Below, in pieces: positions 16,846 through 25,013 of a stretch of 34,011 nt of DNA. The notes beneath the pieces were generated by a model. The model worked only from the letters and a program-made list of their open reading frames with translations, was not told the origin of the DNA and did no database searches. Position numbers and translations under genes: made by a program. The DNA comes from an uncultured Opitutia bacterium (GTDB lineage Bacteria > Verrucomicrobiota > Verrucomicrobiia > Opitutales > UBA953). Each line of letters opens with the position of its first letter. Within the stretch, counting starts at the first letter, position 1. The stretch is taken from the NCBI GenBank assembly GCA_903850885.1, contig CAINMU010000005.1, positions 1-34,011 of the forward strand, in the 5' to 3' direction.

Positions 16846-18207
16846 TTAGCTTAATCGCTTCAGTTCACCCGTGCTATCGCCAAACTGAACGTCGCGGATG
16901 TCCATGCGGTTTAACATGCTGACCCAGAGATTATTAATCGGTGTCTCCTTCTGGTACACAATATGCCGACCTTGCCGAATGGTACCGCAACCCCGACCCG
17001 CAAGCAAGACGGGCAAGTCATCGTGATTATGTCGGTCGCCATCGCCGTTACCGCTGCCGTAGACAATCATTGAATGGTCCAGCAGGTTGCCATCCCCTTC
17101 CTTCACCGATTTCAACCGAGTCAGGAAATACGCCAGGTGGGTCGAGTGGAATTTATTGATATCCTGGATCTTCGACAGCTTCGCGGCATCGTTGCCGTGG
17201 TGCGAAAGGTTGTGGTGCCCTTCGCGGACATTGATGAAGGGGTATGATCGGTTGCTACCTTCGTTCGCGAAGACAAACGAACAGATGCGGGTGGTGTCCG
17301 TTTGGAACGCCAACACGACCAAGTCCGCCAGGAGCTTAAGGTGCTCAGCATAGCTTTCTGGAATACCTTTTGGCATACGGGCACCGGGCGGAAGCTGGGG
17401 CTTGCCCATCGTCCCTGATTTCTGGATGCGCAATTCAAGCTCCCGTACCGCCGTAAAATATTCATCGAGCTTACGCTGGTCTTGGACACCCAGCCGGATG
17501 TTAAGTTCTCGGAAGTCATCACGCACCGCATCGAGTACGCTCTTTCGCTGCGTCTCTCGCTGGGCACGCTCGATGGTCGTACCGGAGCCGAAAAGCCGCT
17601 CAAAGATTAAGGCAGGATTCACCTCTTTGGGCATCGGCTGCGAAGCGGAACGCCAAGAAAGATTAGATTCGTAGATGCAGCTGTAACCCGAGTCGCAACC
17701 GCCCGCAAGTTTACTGGCGTCGGCACCGATTTCCAAAGAAGCTAAGCGGGTGCGATCGCCCATGCGCGAAGCGGCCAGCTGGTCGGCCGAGATGCCCACG
17801 CGGATATTCGCGCCGTCGGTCTTCCGTGGCTGCGCTCCAGTCAGATAGGCGCTCATCGCTCGAGCGTGGTCGCCGCCGCCGTCACCATGGGAACGTGCCT
17901 TATCGGAGGTCAATCCGGTCAGGATCGAAAAGTCGTTCTTCAAGTCAGCCAAGGGCTCAAGAATCGGAGGTAGCTTAGAGGGCAGTACGCCATCGGAGGT
18001 GGCAGACCGATTGACGCGCCAGCCGTCCATGTTCACGCCGTTCGGCACATAAATATAGGCCATGCGATTAGGCGCGGCCTTGGCTACCGGGGTATTTCCA
18101 GCTGCCCAGCTCGTCTGCATCCCCATCGCCTCAAGCCACGGTAAAGCCATGGCAACGCCCATGCCCTTGAGGATGGTACGGCGCTTTATCTGCTGGTCTG
18201 ATTTCAT
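16846..18207 (-). CDS. DUF1552 family Tat-exported protein
   Basis: Protein of 453 residues from ATG 18207, four bases after the stop of the upstream DUF1592-type gene; an in-frame start at 18246 would overlap that gene by 35 bp. A twin-arginine leader KRRTILKGMGVAMALPWLEAM (residues 8-28) indicates folded export. The rest matches DUF1552 (PF07586): the AYIYVPNGVNMDGW block, LTSDKARSHGDGGGDHARAMSAYLTG and a late MIVYGSGNGDGDRHNHDDLPVLLAG. The D/H-rich end resembles metal sites of the alkaline-phosphatase clan and parallels DUF1501, so DUF1552 may be the functional counterpart of that protein in this second pair (inference). The biochemical function is unknown. The pairing with DUF1592 proteins is widespread in Planctomycetota and Verrucomicrobiota. 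Confidence 0.92.
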   Translation of the reverse strand: MKSDQQIKRRTILKGMGVAMALPWLEAMGMQTSWAAGNTPVAKAAPNRMAYIYVPNGVNMDGWRVNRSATSDGVLPSKLPPILEPLADLKNDFSILTGLTSDKARSHGDGGGDHARAMSAYLTGAQPRKTDGANIRVGISADQLAASRMGDRTRLASLEIGADASKLAGGCDSGYSCIYESNLSWRSASQPMPKEVNPALIFERLFGSGTTIERAQRETQRKSVLDAVRDDFRELNIRLGVQDQRKLDEYFTAVRELELRIQKSGTMGKPQLPPGARMPKGIPESYAEHLKLLADLVVLAFQTDTTRICSFVFANEGSNRSYPFINVREGHHNLSHHGNDAAKLSKIQDINKFHSTHLAYFLTRLKSVKEGDGNLLDHSMIVYGSGNGDGDRHNHDDLPVLLAGRGCGTIRQGRHIVYQKETPINNLWVSMLNRMDIRDVQFGDSTGELKRLS

Positions 18208-18211
18208 GGGG

Positions 18212-20533
18212 CTATTTCTTCTTAATGGTTTCTGACCCGTTTTCAACCTGTGATGTTCCCCGTCGGAGGCGGAAAGGATCGCTGAGCACGACGCCTAAGA
18301 CCAAGGCCGAGATGTGATTTCCGCCTTTGGTCGTGGCTTCAGCGATGCGATCCAAGGCGGGCTCATCATAAAACTCCAGTCCGCGGCCCAAGCCGTAAGT
18401 CAGGAGCTTAGCCGAAAGATTGCGGACGTAGCGGGCCTGATCGTCCTTCAAGATGGCCTTCAGCTGCGTGGCCCCCTTGAAAGTACGACCGTCGGGCAAC
18501 TTTCCAGAGGTGTCGATCGGTCCGCCATCGTCCACGGTGCGGCTTTGCCCGATCGCATCGAATTTTTCGAAGGCGAACCCGATGGCGTCCATCCGGGTAT
18601 GGCACGACGCACAGGTCGGATCGGCGCGGTGCTGCTCCATCCGTTGGCGCAGCGTGCCCGCCAGTTTATGCTGCGATTCGAGCGAGGCGACCGCGGGCGG
18701 CGCGGGCGGCGGCGGCGAACCAAGAATCTGCTCCAGGATCCACTTACCACGTTTGACCGGCGAGGTGCGATCCGGGTTAGAAGTCGCCGTCAAGATGCTC
18801 GCCTGCGTCAGGACGCCGCCGCGTTCGCCTACTGGAAGCTGAACGCGCAAGAATTCTCCCTGATCGCGACCGCGACCGAACGGGGCATCTTTGATCTTAT
18901 ACAAAGTCGCGAGGGAGCGATTAACGTAAGTGAAATCAGCATCGATGATATCTAAGATATTGCGATCGTCGCGGACGATCTCGGTCAAGAAAAGTTCCGT
19001 CTCGCGCACCATCGACGCTCGCAGGTTTTCGTTGAACAGCGGGAACTGCGACGTGTCCGGAGAGACGGTCGCAAGCCGGCGAACCTGGAGCCATTGCAGG
19101 CCAAAGCCGGTCACGAAGTATTGCGAGCGCGGATCGCGCAACATGCGCTTGGTCTGCGCCTCAAGGGCGCCGCTTAATTTCTTATTGGCCGCGAGGGCAA
19201 ATAACTCTTCGTCTGGGAGCGAACCCCAGAGGAAATAACTGAGCCGGGAGGCCAGAGCGAATTCGCCCACGGGATGGGCGTCTTTGGCCGTCGGTTGCTC
19301 ATCCTGCTCCGCCCGGAAGATGAATTTCGGCGAGGCGAGGACGACGGCGATCATCGCGCGCGCGCCGGCCTCCCAGGAGCCACCGGCTTTTTCGGCCTCG
19401 TTAAAAATGCGCTCATACCGCTGCGTTTCGGCGACGGTGGCCGGACGACGGAAGGCCCGGCTGACAAACCAATTGACGATGAACTGTGCCCTGGCCGCCG
19501 CCGGCTTGCCTTCGACCAAGGCACTTAGGCGGCGCTGCAGATCCGTCCGCGTATCGAGCGGCCCAAGCAGCCGCAAACGTAAGCCAGATAAGGTCCGCGT
19601 CGCTGTCGCCGGCTTTTCGGGAGCATTCAACCACGTCAACGTGAAGTTATGTTTTCCTTGTTTGACCGTGGCCTTAACTTCGGCCGTTTCAGATTTTACC
19701 GCGGTCTTGAAGCTATAAACTCCGACCTCGGCGCCATCGATCAGAAAAGAAACTTTGGGCGGCGGATCGCCGGCACTCCCGGTCGCGCGCAAACGCACAG
19801 AGATCAAGTAGTCCCCGTCGCGCGGGACCTCCATGGCTCCCGACATCGAAGCCGTGGGGTTGAAATACCGTTGCTGTTGGACGTTCTTTCCCCGCGGAAG
19901 CATGTCCACCATCGCGAAGCCCGTGCCATCAGGTTCATTAGGGCCCGTCGGCATCGCCTTGCCGGCGACTAAATCTGCCGCGGCGATGTATCGTTCGAGG
20001 TGGACGGGAGAAAATGATAGCACGTCACCGATATTATCGAAGCCATAGCCGGTATCGTCCGCCGGGAAATCCATCGAGAAATTTCCCTCCACCAGACAGA
20101 GGTCTCGAATAGTATTATTATATTCCGGGCGGTTTAGCCGCCGGATCGTCACCGAACCGGGGTCGACCTTCGTCCGGAGTTGCGCGCGATAAACCAGGCC
20201 GTGCACCTCGCGCTGCAGTTGCTCGATTTCGGCGAGCGAGGGCCGGACCTTTTTCTTGGCCGGTGGCATTTCGCCGACCGTGACTTGATTGAGCACTTCG
20301 CGCCAAAGTCGCTGCTGCGAGAACATCCGGCTGTCGTCCTTGATCTCTTCGAAATTGATTTCCCCCTTGGCCAAGTCATTCCCATGACATTCATAACAAT
20401 ACTTATCCAGGAAGGGTTTGACGCCTTTTTGAAAGTCCTGCCCGTAGACCAAGCTACTCCCAAGCACCCACGCCGCCAGCCAACCCAGCTGGAGAGCGGG
20501 GCGCCATCGGGGGGCTTGGGACGGGCGTAACAT
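18212..20533 (-). CDS. DUF1587-DUF1595-DUF1592-DUF1588-DUF1585 cytochrome-like protein
   Basis: This 773-residue exported protein has a signal peptide at about 15-31 (LGWLAAWVLGSSLVYG). An N-terminal cytochrome-c-like segment has C46-Y-E-C49-H50. Then follow DUF1587 (VTIRRLNRPEYNNTIRDL, about 128-195) and a beta-rich carbohydrate-binding-like insertion (about 215-330, with DGDYLISVRLRA). DUF1595 comes next (FVSRAFRRPAT), then DUF1592 (ASRLSYFLWGSLPDEELF), DUF1588 with a second haem motif C641-A-S-C644-H645, and DUF1585. The motifs predict covalent haem c attachment in the periplasm or at the surface. Electron transfer or polymer processing is suspected but unproven. It is the first gene of the minus-strand region, transcribed divergently from the secretion genes, and is followed at once by its DUF1552 partner. 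Confidence 0.93.
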   Translation of the reverse strand: MLRPSQAPRWRPALQLGWLAAWVLGSSLVYGQDFQKGVKPFLDKYCYECHGNDLAKGEINFEEIKDDSRMFSQQRLWREVLNQVTVGEMPPAKKKVRPSLAEIEQLQREVHGLVYRAQLRTKVDPGSVTIRRLNRPEYNNTIRDLCLVEGNFSMDFPADDTGYGFDNIGDVLSFSPVHLERYIAAADLVAGKAMPTGPNEPDGTGFAMVDMLPRGKNVQQQRYFNPTASMSGAMEVPRDGDYLISVRLRATGSAGDPPPKVSFLIDGAEVGVYSFKTAVKSETAEVKATVKQGKHNFTLTWLNAPEKPATATRTLSGLRLRLLGPLDTRTDLQRRLSALVEGKPAAARAQFIVNWFVSRAFRRPATVAETQRYERIFNEAEKAGGSWEAGARAMIAVVLASPKFIFRAEQDEQPTAKDAHPVGEFALASRLSYFLWGSLPDEELFALAANKKLSGALEAQTKRMLRDPRSQYFVTGFGLQWLQVRRLATVSPDTSQFPLFNENLRASMVRETELFLTEIVRDDRNILDIIDADFTYVNRSLATLYKIKDAPFGRGRDQGEFLRVQLPVGERGGVLTQASILTATSNPDRTSPVKRGKWILEQILGSPPPPAPPAVASLESQHKLAGTLRQRMEQHRADPTCASCHTRMDAIGFAFEKFDAIGQSRTVDDGGPIDTSGKLPDGRTFKGATQLKAILKDDQARYVRNLSAKLLTYGLGRGLEFYDEPALDRIAEATTKGGNHISALVLGVVLSDPFRLRRGTSQVENGSETIKKK

Positions 20534-20827
20534 AGCAAACTAAAGACAGAACGGGAGGGGGAAGGTTGCAATCACCTGAGGTCAATTTATCTAAAAAAGC
20601 TAAATCTGGATTTTATTATGTAAGTCGTTGATTAATAGTATTTTAAAATTTAATTTATCAAAATCCCAACTCATGTAGCCCCTTTCTCGCCTCTTCCGAA
20701 CTGATTTCGGCTCACTTCCCTTCATTTAAACTACCATTAGCCCCATTAAAGCCCAGAATGGACAAGAAGATACGAAACCAAACACTGGGTTTGGTGTTCT
20801 AAACAATACCACCCCTCCCCCTTCCTC
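20534..20827. promoter_or_regulatory. AT-rich divergent intergenic region
   Basis: This 294-bp gap separates the DUF1592-type gene (-) from the first secretion gene (+) and must hold both promoters. The stretch about 20584-20662 is markedly AT-rich against the GC-rich genes. TTGATT followed 17 bases later by TAATTT is a weak + strand candidate. No confident hexamer pair was found for the - strand. Confidence 0.4.
20777..20795 (+). promoter_or_regulatory. Hairpin in the leader of the secretion operon
   Basis: ACCAAAC (20777-20783) and GTTTGGT (20789-20795) form a perfect 7-bp stem with a 5-base loop, ending 32 bp before the ATG at 20828. No T run follows, so it is more likely an operator or an mRNA leader structure than a terminator. 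Confidence 0.3.
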
Positions 20828-21469
20828 ATGCCCCTCTCTCATAGACAGCCCATTCTTAGCCTGATCGCAGGAATTACCTTTTTAAGCGCGGCCAATACCC
20901 TCCAGGCCATCGACCTCGATGGGCTGGTAAAAAATTCCCCGTTTGGAGAATCAAAAGGTAGCGCCGTCGCCAATGCCAAGCCCGGCACCCTCGAATTCCG
21001 GGGAATGTATGCGGATAATGGCGTCACTTATTTCAGCATTTATAATTCTGTTACCAAACAATCCAACTGGGTGCCCCAAGGGGAGGCTCAAGGCGGATCC
21101 ATTCCGTTTTCGGTCAAAAGTTATGATCCGGACAATGAATCCGTCGAGATCGATAACGGCGGCCAAGCAATCAGCCTGCAATTACACCAAGCCACGGTGG
21201 TCCCTTACTCCGGCGCATCAGCGGCCGTGGCGGCCGCAGCTCCGGCCGGCGGCGCCGCCGTTGCAGGAGCTTTAAACAACGGCCAACCACCCTCCGCCGA
21301 GCAGATTCAGGCCTTTAGGGACGAGATGCGCCGTCGCTTTGGCGATCGCGGTCAAGGTGGTCCAGGCGGCGAAGTGGTGGCCGCGCCTGTCGCCAAATCC
21401 TCGAAGGCCTCCAAGGCCGAAGCAGCGGCGGCAACGCCTAAGGTTAAGACTTCTAAAAATAAACAGTAA
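20828..21469 (+). CDS. Candidate GspC-like protein of the type II secretion system
   Basis: I do not recognise this 213-residue protein by overall similarity. It has a hydrophobic N-terminus (about 8-27, ending ANTLQA). A beta-rich domain spans about 28-125: a LEFRGMYADNGVTYFSIYN strand pair, then WVPQGE and VEIDNGGQAISLQLHQA. Its strand order (an L-x-x-x-G start, a residue run ending in V-x-I/L, then G-x-x-x-x-L-x-L) resembles the homology-region domain of GspC or PilP, which connects the inner-membrane platform to the secretin. An Ala/Gly-rich linker and a charged Lys/Ala tail follow. It lies 18 bp upstream of gspG at the head of the block, where gspC would be expected. If the leader is cleaved, it would be soluble rather than anchored, unlike classical GspC. 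The assignment is inference. Confidence 0.5.
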   Translation: MPLSHRQPILSLIAGITFLSAANTLQAIDLDGLVKNSPFGESKGSAVANAKPGTLEFRGMYADNGVTYFSIYNSVTKQSNWVPQGEAQGGSIPFSVKSYDPDNESVEIDNGGQAISLQLHQATVVPYSGASAAVAAAAPAGGAAVAGALNNGQPPSAEQIQAFRDEMRRRFGDRGQGGPGGEVVAAPVAKSSKASKAEAAAATPKVKTSKNKQ

Positions 21470-21487
21470 TCTTCTTATCCATTTTTC

Positions 21488-21934
21488 ATGAATACTCCTA
21501 AGACGCCCGCCGTGCGCCACCTGCGCAAAGGCTTTACTCTGCTCGAAATCCTCATCGCCGTCGCCATCGTCGGCATGCTGGTCGGCCTTGCGGTCACGAA
21601 CACCGACAAAATCTTGGGTCAAAGCCAAGAGGGTGTGGCCAAATTATTCGTCAACGAATCGCTGAAGACCTCCTTGGTGCGTTACCGCATCGACATGGGC
21701 GACTATCCTTCAAGCGATGAAGGCATCAAATCGTTGATCGTTGCGCCCGAAGGCAAGGCCGATCGCTGGCGCGGCCCTTACATGGAAGCCAAAGGCGGCC
21801 GCAATCCCGTCGACCCTTGGAACGAAGAGTATCAATACCGCTACCCCGGTGCGCATAACACCGAAAGTTATGATTTGTTTTCGAAAGGCCGGGACAAACA
21901 GCCAGACACTGCGGACGATATCGGCAACTGGTGA
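21488..21934 (+). CDS. gspG: Type II secretion major pseudopilin GspG
   Basis: This 148-residue protein has a type III (prepilin) signal: cleavage is expected after G15 in RKGFTLLEILIAVAIVGML, with Glu at position +5 of the mature protein (E20) followed by the hydrophobic helix. The C-terminal part has the GspG hallmarks GDYPSSDEGIKSL, WRGPYM, DPWNEEYQYRYPG and a D-rich end (RDKQPDTADDIGNW), the usual Ca-binding loop region. It would polymerise into the pseudopilus that pushes substrates through the secretin, after processing by a prepilin peptidase not encoded here. Its stop overlaps the GTG of gspH by 4 bp. Confidence 0.97.
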   Translation: MNTPKTPAVRHLRKGFTLLEILIAVAIVGMLVGLAVTNTDKILGQSQEGVAKLFVNESLKTSLVRYRIDMGDYPSSDEGIKSLIVAPEGKADRWRGPYMEAKGGRNPVDPWNEEYQYRYPGAHNTESYDLFSKGRDKQPDTADDIGNW

Positions 21935-22452
21935 AGGAGTCCCTTCAGTCACCCACCGGTGCGCCGGCTCGAAGCGGCTTCACCCTCCTGGAAACGCTGC
22001 TTGTGATTGGCCTGATGAGCATGCTCGCGGCCGTCCTAATCGGAGGCTCCGCGTCGCTGCTTAAAGGCACGGCGCGATCCGATCCGGAAGACGCTCTCTT
22101 GGCGTTGATGCAAAAACTTCGGCGCGATGCCGTGGAACAAGCGCAGACCATCGAGCTTATTCCCGTCAGAAAAACCGAAGGTGAAGAAGGCGCCGACTTC
22201 ACTTGGGGTGAAGAGCATGAAGAGACCCTGCCGATCCAAGCTGGAGTCTCCGTCAAAATCATCGGCCCCGAAGTCGGCGGAGCTATTCTAATAGGCGGAC
22301 TGGAGACCGAAAGCTCCGTCGCTCGCTTACGTTTTTATCCGGATGGCACGTGTGACCGCGTCCGGCTCGAAATTGTCCGGAGTGAAAATCGCCGGATCAC
22401 GCCGATCGACCCCCTCACCTGTGCCCCGCTGCCGGCGGTAGATGCGAAATGA
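21931..22452 (+). CDS. gspH: Type II secretion minor pseudopilin GspH-like
   Basis: This 173-residue protein starts with GTG inside a GTGA overlap with gspG. Prepilin cleavage is expected after G16 in RSGFTLLETLLVIGLMSML, with Glu at +5 (E21). The globular part is short and beta-rich, with IELIPVRKT and VSVKIIGPEVGGAI. Position between gspG and gspI and size agree with GspH, a minor pseudopilin found along the pseudopilus; sequence outside the helix is too divergent to prove this. The stop overlaps the gspI ATG by 4 bp. Confidence 0.85.
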   Translation: MKESLQSPTGAPARSGFTLLETLLVIGLMSMLAAVLIGGSASLLKGTARSDPEDALLALMQKLRRDAVEQAQTIELIPVRKTEGEEGADFTWGEEHEETLPIQAGVSVKIIGPEVGGAILIGGLETESSVARLRFYPDGTCDRVRLEIVRSENRRITPIDPLTCAPLPAVDAK

Positions 22453-23336
22453 AGACCCGCGGCTTCACCCTCATCGAGGTCCTCGTCAGTCTCGCGATCT
22501 TCGCGCTCGCGGCAGTCGGATTAGGCTCAGCCTATTCCAACGTCTTGCTTGGGCGGATGGCTTTAAAACAAACCTCCACCGAACTGGAAGATATGGCGCG
22601 GGCCCGAGCGGCCCTCATGGAGTCGGCCAACTTCGAAGACGCCGAAGGCGGTGGCGACATTCATCTGCCGGGTAATCGCACGGCACGCTGGAAATCAAAA
22701 ATTGAACCGACTTCCGTCAGCGATCTGTTTAGCGTCGTCTTGTCCGTCGAAATCCAAGCGGAAGAAAATGGCGAATATTCGCCCGAGAAGACGGAGGCCC
22801 GCCTGCTGTTACGCCCGACGTGGTCGGTGCCGGCCGATCGCACTAAGATTCGCGACGAGGCCAAGCAAAAACTCGAACGCGAACGCGGTTACACCGAGTC
22901 CAACGGTAATTCCAGTTTTGTCAGTAAAGCGACTTCACCTAAAGGCACTACCACCGCCGCCGGAGGCAAGGGCAACACGCCCCCAGGCAAGGGCACGAAC
23001 AACGGCAAAGGCAGTAACAACGGTAAAGGCACGAATAACGGCGGCGGCAAAGGCAATAACAACGGTGGCGGGAAAAATGGCGGAGCTACGCCACCGCCGG
23101 CCCCAAGGGCGCAGGCGCCGCACCCAAATCTGTCCAATGAAACCCGCTTCGCCTCAGTCTCGCCGCGGTTTCACGCTCCTCGAGACCCTCGTTTCCTTGG
23201 CCCTCTTGGGCGTACTGATGGTCACGCTGAATACTTTCTTGTTCTCGATGAGCGAGCTCTGGGGCGATCGCCGAGATCAGCGGCTCTTCGATCAACACGT
23301 GAAAGCGGGCACGCGACTCTTAAGGGAGACGTTTGA
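22449..23336 (+). CDS. gspI: Minor pseudopilin GspI, probably frameshifted near its 3' end
   Basis: Prepilin leader KTRGFTLIEVLVSLAIFALAAVGLGSA with cleavage after G5 and Glu at +5 (E10) identifies a tip pseudopilin. The short pseudopilin domain ends near residue 130 and is followed by a low-complexity Gly/Asn/Lys/Thr region (about 165-215) encoded by tandem repeats. The frame then runs 200 bp into gspJ, ending in an Arg-rich stretch that looks like out-of-frame reading. In the -1 frame from 23060 onward the sequence is open and ends at a TGA at 23138-23140 that overlaps the gspJ ATG by 4 bp, as at all other junctions of the block. The true protein is therefore probably about 230 residues. 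Either the 295-residue version is real, or an indel or frameshift lies between 23060 and 23137. Confidence 0.88.
   Translation: MKTRGFTLIEVLVSLAIFALAAVGLGSAYSNVLLGRMALKQTSTELEDMARARAALMESANFEDAEGGGDIHLPGNRTARWKSKIEPTSVSDLFSVVLSVEIQAEENGEYSPEKTEARLLLRPTWSVPADRTKIRDEAKQKLERERGYTESNGNSSFVSKATSPKGTTTAAGGKGNTPPGKGTNNGKGSNNGKGTNNGGGKGNNNGGGKNGGATPPPAPRAQAPHPNLSNETRFASVSPRFHAPRDPRFLGPLGRTDGHAEYFLVLDERALGRSPRSAALRSTRESGHATLKGDV
22992..23075 (+). repeat. Tandem repeat encoding Gly-Thr/Ser-Asn-Asn-Gly-Lys units in gspI
   Basis: Four consecutive units each begin GGCA and end AAA: 22992-23009 and 23010-23027 (18 bp each), then 23028-23051 and 23052-23075 (24 bp each, with an extra Gly-Gly). Related GGCAAGGGCA copies lie just upstream. 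Such tracts are prone to slippage and sit directly before the suspected frameshift. Confidence 0.7.
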
Positions 23337-23787
23337 CGCTGCCACAATCGGACCCGGGGCGACCGGCGTGGTCATCAAGGATACGCGCTCCGGCAACGGC
23401 ACGACCGAACCTCGACTGGCTTTCTTGCTCGCCGACGCCGGCCGTCTGGCCGACTGGCCCGCCACACCTCTGCCCGATGTAGATTTCTCGCTCTACGTGG
23501 AAGCCGAGAAAGGCCTCGTCCTCCAATGGCAATCGCGCCTGGAAATCGAACGCGATACCAATGACCTCCACGAAACCATCATTTCGCCGTTCGTCACTGC
23601 GATTCATTACGAATATTATGACGCGACCTTAAAGACTTGGAGCGTCGAAGACGAGCCGAAGCAAAACGACGGCAGTACGGCCTGGTTACAACCGGCGCGC
23701 GTCCATCTCGATTTCGCCCGCGGATCCCTCAAATCGACGTCGGTCATTGACATGCCCATCAAGCGTTCCGGCGCTTCACGACCATGA
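23137..23787 (+). CDS. gspJ: Minor pseudopilin GspJ
   Basis: This 216-residue protein starts at ATG 23137 within the 3' part of the gspI frame; longer upstream reading in this frame is low-complexity shadow. Prepilin cleavage is expected after G11 in SRRGFTLLETLVSLALLGVLM, with Glu at +5 (E16). The body has the GspJ pattern WGDRRDQRLFDQHVKAGTRLLRETF followed by a beta-rich globular domain with VTAIHYEYYDATLKTW. GspJ forms the pseudopilus tip with GspI and GspK. Its stop overlaps the gspK ATG by 4 bp. Confidence 0.92.
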   Translation: MKPASPQSRRGFTLLETLVSLALLGVLMVTLNTFLFSMSELWGDRRDQRLFDQHVKAGTRLLRETFDAATIGPGATGVVIKDTRSGNGTTEPRLAFLLADAGRLADWPATPLPDVDFSLYVEAEKGLVLQWQSRLEIERDTNDLHETIISPFVTAIHYEYYDATLKTWSVEDEPKQNDGSTAWLQPARVHLDFARGSLKSTSVIDMPIKRSGASRP

Positions 23788-25013
23788 AGCAACGTCGTCG
23801 CGGTTCCGTCATCGTGGTGGTCTTGGTGCTGATCACCTTGGCATCCCTGCTCTTGGGGCGCTTCATGGAAGACAATTCCCTTGAGCTCTCCATGATCACC
23901 CACGAAGCCGACAAGCGTCGGCTCCGGGCTGATGCCCAATCGGAGCTGGAACTTGCCATCGCCGTCATCGCCGAGATTCGCTCCATCGACCTGAATAAGA
24001 TTCATGCCGTCTCCCAGGGCTTTGAGGATCCCCACGCTTACGCCGGCTTCCCGCCCCGCGAAGGCCTTGAAGTGACTTTTGAGTTCGAGGACGAAAGTTC
24101 GAAGCTCTCTCTCAGCACGACGGACAAGAACGGGCTGATCCAGCTTCTTTACTCGCTCGGCCAAGAACAGCGCGATGCGGAACGGGTGGCGGACGCTATC
24201 GTCGCCTGGACCAGTAAAAAATATGAGTCCATCGAGGAAGAGGCGACCGATGCCGCTTACGAGCGCGCCGCCTTATCCCACCGCCCCGCCCGTCGGCCGA
24301 TTCGCAACTTCGAAGAATTCCGCACCATCGGCGTGGCTAAAGAATTCTTCTTCGACGAAGAAGGTCGGCCCACCCCGCTATTCGAAGCCTTCAAGGGGTG
24401 CGTGAGCCTCTACACGTTCGACCGTTGTAATATTAATACCGCTTCCGATGCCGTCATCCTCTCCCAAGGCCTTGACGACAAGCAGTTGGCCATCATCCGC
24501 GAACGGCAAGCGACGGACAGCAAGCGGATCGTGGGGACTCCCCCTTATTTCCGCGTAACCAGCGAAGTTCGGCAGATGGTGGGCGGAAATGCCCCCCTCC
24601 AGCGTTTCGACGACGAAATTCAGATTCTTTGGGTACGCGCGACCGTCAAGGAAGGCCTCGCCCAGTGCCGGACCAGCGCCTTGGTCGCTATCCGCTCCGA
24701 CATCACGTTCACCGCGCCCGTGGCCGACCCCGAAACCTCCCCCTCGATCGACATCAAAGGCAGCACGAAGGCCCCAATTATCCCAAAAACATCGGGAACC
24801 TCGACAGCCTCCGCAGGGTCGACTACATCAACGACTAAAGCAGCCGCTACCTCCACGACCACCCCCGGAGTCGAACCCCCGACATCCCTTGGCAAATCCA
24901 CGCTCGGCGGCCGAGCCTCCAGCAAGACCATCAATTATCCCTTTCAAATCCTCGCCTGGAACGAAGACAACGGCCCAGCGAAAAAACCCCCGACCCCTCC
25001 GCCCCCTAAATGA
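23784..25013 (+). CDS. gspK: Minor pseudopilin GspK
   Basis: This 409-residue protein has a short basic leader ending at G7 (KQRRRGSVIVVVLVLITLASLLL). It lacks Glu at +5, which is the known distinguishing feature of GspK, the tip cap of the pseudopilus. The large globular domain includes DGDDKNGLIQLLYSLG-type helical regions (seen as TTDKNGLIQLLYSLG), AIVAWTS, the conserved FDRCNINTAS block and a late SEVRQMVGG. The C-terminal 90 residues form a Thr/Ser/Ala/Pro-rich tail (about 318-390) that ordinary GspK lacks and that may be a glycosylated or disordered linker. Its stop overlaps the next ATG by 4 bp. Confidence 0.92.
   Translation: MKQRRRGSVIVVVLVLITLASLLLGRFMEDNSLELSMITHEADKRRLRADAQSELELAIAVIAEIRSIDLNKIHAVSQGFEDPHAYAGFPPREGLEVTFEFEDESSKLSLSTTDKNGLIQLLYSLGQEQRDAERVADAIVAWTSKKYESIEEEATDAAYERAALSHRPARRPIRNFEEFRTIGVAKEFFFDEEGRPTPLFEAFKGCVSLYTFDRCNINTASDAVILSQGLDDKQLAIIRERQATDSKRIVGTPPYFRVTSEVRQMVGGNAPLQRFDDEIQILWVRATVKEGLAQCRTSALVAIRSDITFTAPVADPETSPSIDIKGSTKAPIIPKTSGTSTASAGSTTSTTKAAATSTTTPGVEPPTSLGKSTLGGRASSKTINYPFQILAWNEDNGPAKKPPTPPPPK

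Noticed and set aside
22992-23075. CRISPR array
   Set aside because: Repeat units are contiguous without spacers and keep the reading frame, so it is a coding tandem repeat.
23069-23080. Classical -1 programmed frameshift heptamer
   Set aside because: The in-frame context GGG AAA AAT does not fit X-XXY-YYZ, so recoding is less likely than an indel, though not excluded.
22651-23136. Long N-terminal extension of the gspJ frame
   Set aside because: The frame is open only because it shadows the gspI low-complexity tract; the prepilin leader starts at ATG 23137.
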